This document shows positions 61,826-64,000 of a stretch of 64,000 bases of DNA, piece after piece. This DNA is from Jacaranda mimosifolia (taxonomy: Eukaryota > Streptophyta > Magnoliopsida > Lamiales > Bignoniaceae): assembly GCA_018894105.1 (NCBI GenBank), contig CM032121.1, forward strand, positions 6,180,507-6,244,506. Direction: 5' to 3'. The first letter of the stretch is position 1, and each line of letters starts with the position of its first letter. The position numbers were made by a program, and so were the translations under genes. The notes beneath the pieces are model-generated. The model was not told the origin of the DNA and did not search any database. It saw only the letters and a list, made by a program, of their open reading frames with translations.

Positions 61826-64000
61826 TCAGTCGCTGAAATCTATACTTCCACTGTGAGAGCTACTGGCGTTTCTACTGTGTAATGAGAGGCTTCTCATGTG
61901 GCCGTTGAGAGCAGAGCCGTCTGCCTTATTCTCCTGGAAGAACTTCTCTCGCTCAACGTGTTTGGCAGGTGGTGGTGGGATTGCAACTGCTGGTTTGCCT
62001 ATGTTGGCTTCCTCATTCAACTTCAGAGTCAATGGTGGCAGCCTAATGGCTTCTTGCTTAGGCTCCATATTTGGCGGCTGAATAGATTCTTGCTGACGGT
62101 CCACAGTTAGCGGCCGAATGAGTGGCCGATGGAACATTTCCCCAGGAATGGGATGCCCCATCAATCCCAACGGCCGATCTATCTGGTCGTCTTCATCTTC
62201 AGGTCGTACACAAGCTTTTCCTTTTCTTATCCTGTTTGACAAAGGAAGTAGCCCCATTGGCAAAAACTCTTAACAAAATATAAACATAAAAGAAGTTCCA
62301 ATAGCATCTAGAGACTTTGTGCAAAAATAGAATATAATTCTGGATAATTCCTTTGCTCCCGAAAGGTGATAACTTTCAAAGGTTCATCTGACTAAATTTA
62401 TTGCATTAATTTGCAATTAACCTTACATATATATATTGATGCATACCGTCGGAAAAGCTGTTCAGCCTCTTCCTCTTCTTCTTCCTGTTCATGGTTGATT
62501 TGGTTTGATGTGGACATTGTCCTACAGACTAGAAGAGCATCATGTCTTCGTAGCACTCTCTCAAGCTGCTCATTAAGCTCAACTGCTCGTGAAACAACTC
62601 TTTCATCCCTATAAGATAGGTAAGATTGAAATATCAAAATCACATCATTGTAATTTATAAACTTCCACAAACTGTTGAAGTCAACAAAAAAAGGTTTTAT
62701 ATTAATCTGACCAAAACCTCGTTACGTAGATAAACGGGCATCTACAGTTGCTGCCCAACATATTTTCATTGCATCATGCACTATAGATTCATAGCCAGTG
62801 AGATTATTCCAGTGAAAGCATATAACTTTATAGAGGGCACACCTACCGAGATGTAATTGCCAGATGCATAACTCGTTGCTTCTGAAACGAGCACTGTTCC
62901 ACAAGATCTAGTGTAAACTCATCCCTTGCTCCCTAGCAAACAATAAAGACAAAATGATACTAGAACTAGTTAAGAATGAAAATGATTCAATCAATCCAGA
63001 ACGCAATTAAAATGGGAAGTGAATCATGAGCTGCATGTTAATTTTAACCAAAGAAACCATATGGCGTCGCAATTCCATTTTCTTCCATTTCCAGACTCGA
63101 ATTATGATGTCCGTGGTTGTTGGTAGCATATTTAAGCATGGATGACTATAATATATGAGGGATTATCTATCCTAATCCATAGAACTTGAGATCATAGGCT
63201 GTGATGCCTGTGGGATTTTCCTCACCCTTTGTTTGTTGTGGGGTCTGGGAAAAAATATAATAAAATATGTGTGTGTGTGTGTGTATTCTTTTTTCAGCAA
63301 AATCATCCAAACAACTTCTCATGCAGACCACACATCAATTGTATTCATTACACTTTTGTGTCTCATCCAAACACAATCTCAACAAAGATTTTTTTTGTAT
63401 CACTGTGCTTGGCATAAATTCAGTAATGAAGATAAATTTCTGATTTCTAATCTAATCTTATCAATATTTTTTAGCTATACTTTCTTCTGTTCAGACAATA
63501 GGAAAGTAAATAATCTTAATATTCATGCTCACTGGTTGGCAAGTGCCACAACTTGCAAACAACTAGCACTTTCTTATTCTCTATTAAACAAGCTTTTTGA
63601 TTGAAATAGTCTAACTAATCTATAAATAATGCAGGTTAAGAGAGTTGATATAGTCCTAGTTAGAAGAATAGTATTACAAGAGTGAGTACCTCAGGATGTT
63701 GAGTATCAATAGTATTCAGGACATCCCTCAATACCTCCAATGCAGTTCCAGCCTTCTGCAGAATACTGTAGAAAAAGTGCCATTTCGTTCAACACCAAGA
63801 AATAAGAAAACAACAGCGGAGAATAGAAAACGTAGAATATATTTCTTTATTTGATGCATTAATGTGGTGCATACCACATAGTAGCACAAATGATACCTTG
63901 AGTCAGAAACATTCTGGGTCTGTGCTTGCGGTACATTTCTTTCACGTTGAGGAGCAGTAGATTCCTTGTCAGGTACACTATGTTTGTTCCCGTTTGATGT
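61826..64000 (-). CDS. TOM1-like (VHS-GAT) protein, 3' part; 5' end beyond window
   Basis: Exons on the minus strand: (>64000)-63897, 63765-63690, 62932-62847, 62608-62447, 62231-61826. All junctions are in phase with GT-AG introns. The visible product begins in the linker after the VHS domain ([11 protein letters not shown]), then a GAT domain ([59 protein letters not shown]), an acidic [13 protein letters not shown] segment, and a Pro-rich tail with [18 protein letters not shown] ending in SIDFSD. Family role: TOL proteins bind ubiquitin through VHS/GAT and act as ESCRT-0-like adaptors that send plasma-membrane cargo to the vacuole. The N-terminal VHS domain lies outside the window. The exact TOL member cannot be named. 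Confidence 0.88.
63269..63283. repeat. Short (GT)n microsatellite
   Basis: About seven GT units in an intron of the TOM1-like gene. Confidence 0.8.

Noticed and set aside
1..64000. tRNA, rRNA or small nuclear RNA genes
   Set aside because: I looked for tRNA T-loop and A/B-box patterns while reading and found none that fold convincingly. A dedicated covariance-model scan would be needed to exclude them.

Overview
The window is nuclear DNA from a flowering plant, most likely a eudicot. The genes have GT-AG introns and plant-specific products (patellins, a plastid ferrochelatase, a nuclear intron maturase, a TOM1-like sorting protein), and they sit in very AT-rich intergenic DNA full of MITEs, hAT-like elements and solo LTRs. 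Every gene I can support lies on the minus strand, so each reads from high to low coordinates. All exon coordinates were built by hand from splice sites, frame and paralogue comparison.

Layout. 1-9.3 kb is gene-poor DNA with Tourist-like MITEs and a probable 2.9-kb solo LTR. 9.4-11.9 kb holds a canonical patellin (SEC14-GOLD, 537 aa). 13-49.3 kb is a degenerating array of patellin-like copies: B (14.99-18.94 kb, pseudogene), E (22.66-24.98 kb, truncated pseudogene split by a solo LTR), C (39.49-42.42 kb, intact) and D (47.81-49.10 kb, internally deleted but still open). The copies were duplicated with their flanks and then separated by a 3.96-kb solo LTR with a perfect 5-bp target duplication, a decayed Ty1-copia element, several hAT-like elements, a Harbinger element with a hAT nested inside it, and an unclassified 1.4-kb module. 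49.6-51.8 kb holds an intronless mitochondrial-type intron maturase (nMAT2-like). 54.3-60.2 kb holds ferrochelatase-2 in ten exons. 61.8 kb to the right edge holds the 3' part of a TOM1-like gene.

Main discovery candidate. Copies B, C, D and E do not begin like patellins. They start with an exon encoding the first half of a BREVIS RADIX (BRX) domain; the second half lies at the start of the next exon, which then runs straight into the patellin acidic region, CRAL-TRIO-N/SEC14 and GOLD. In C all junctions are in frame and give a 611-aa BRX-SEC14-GOLD protein. Next to it, A keeps the ordinary patellin N-terminus, so the window contains both the probable ancestral form and the fusion with its decaying copies. 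D has lost the whole SEC14 part yet splices in frame into a small BRX-GOLD protein.

The three single-copy genes on the right (plastid haem synthesis, mitochondrial intron splicing, endosomal sorting of ubiquitinated cargo) have no obvious functional link to the array or to each other.
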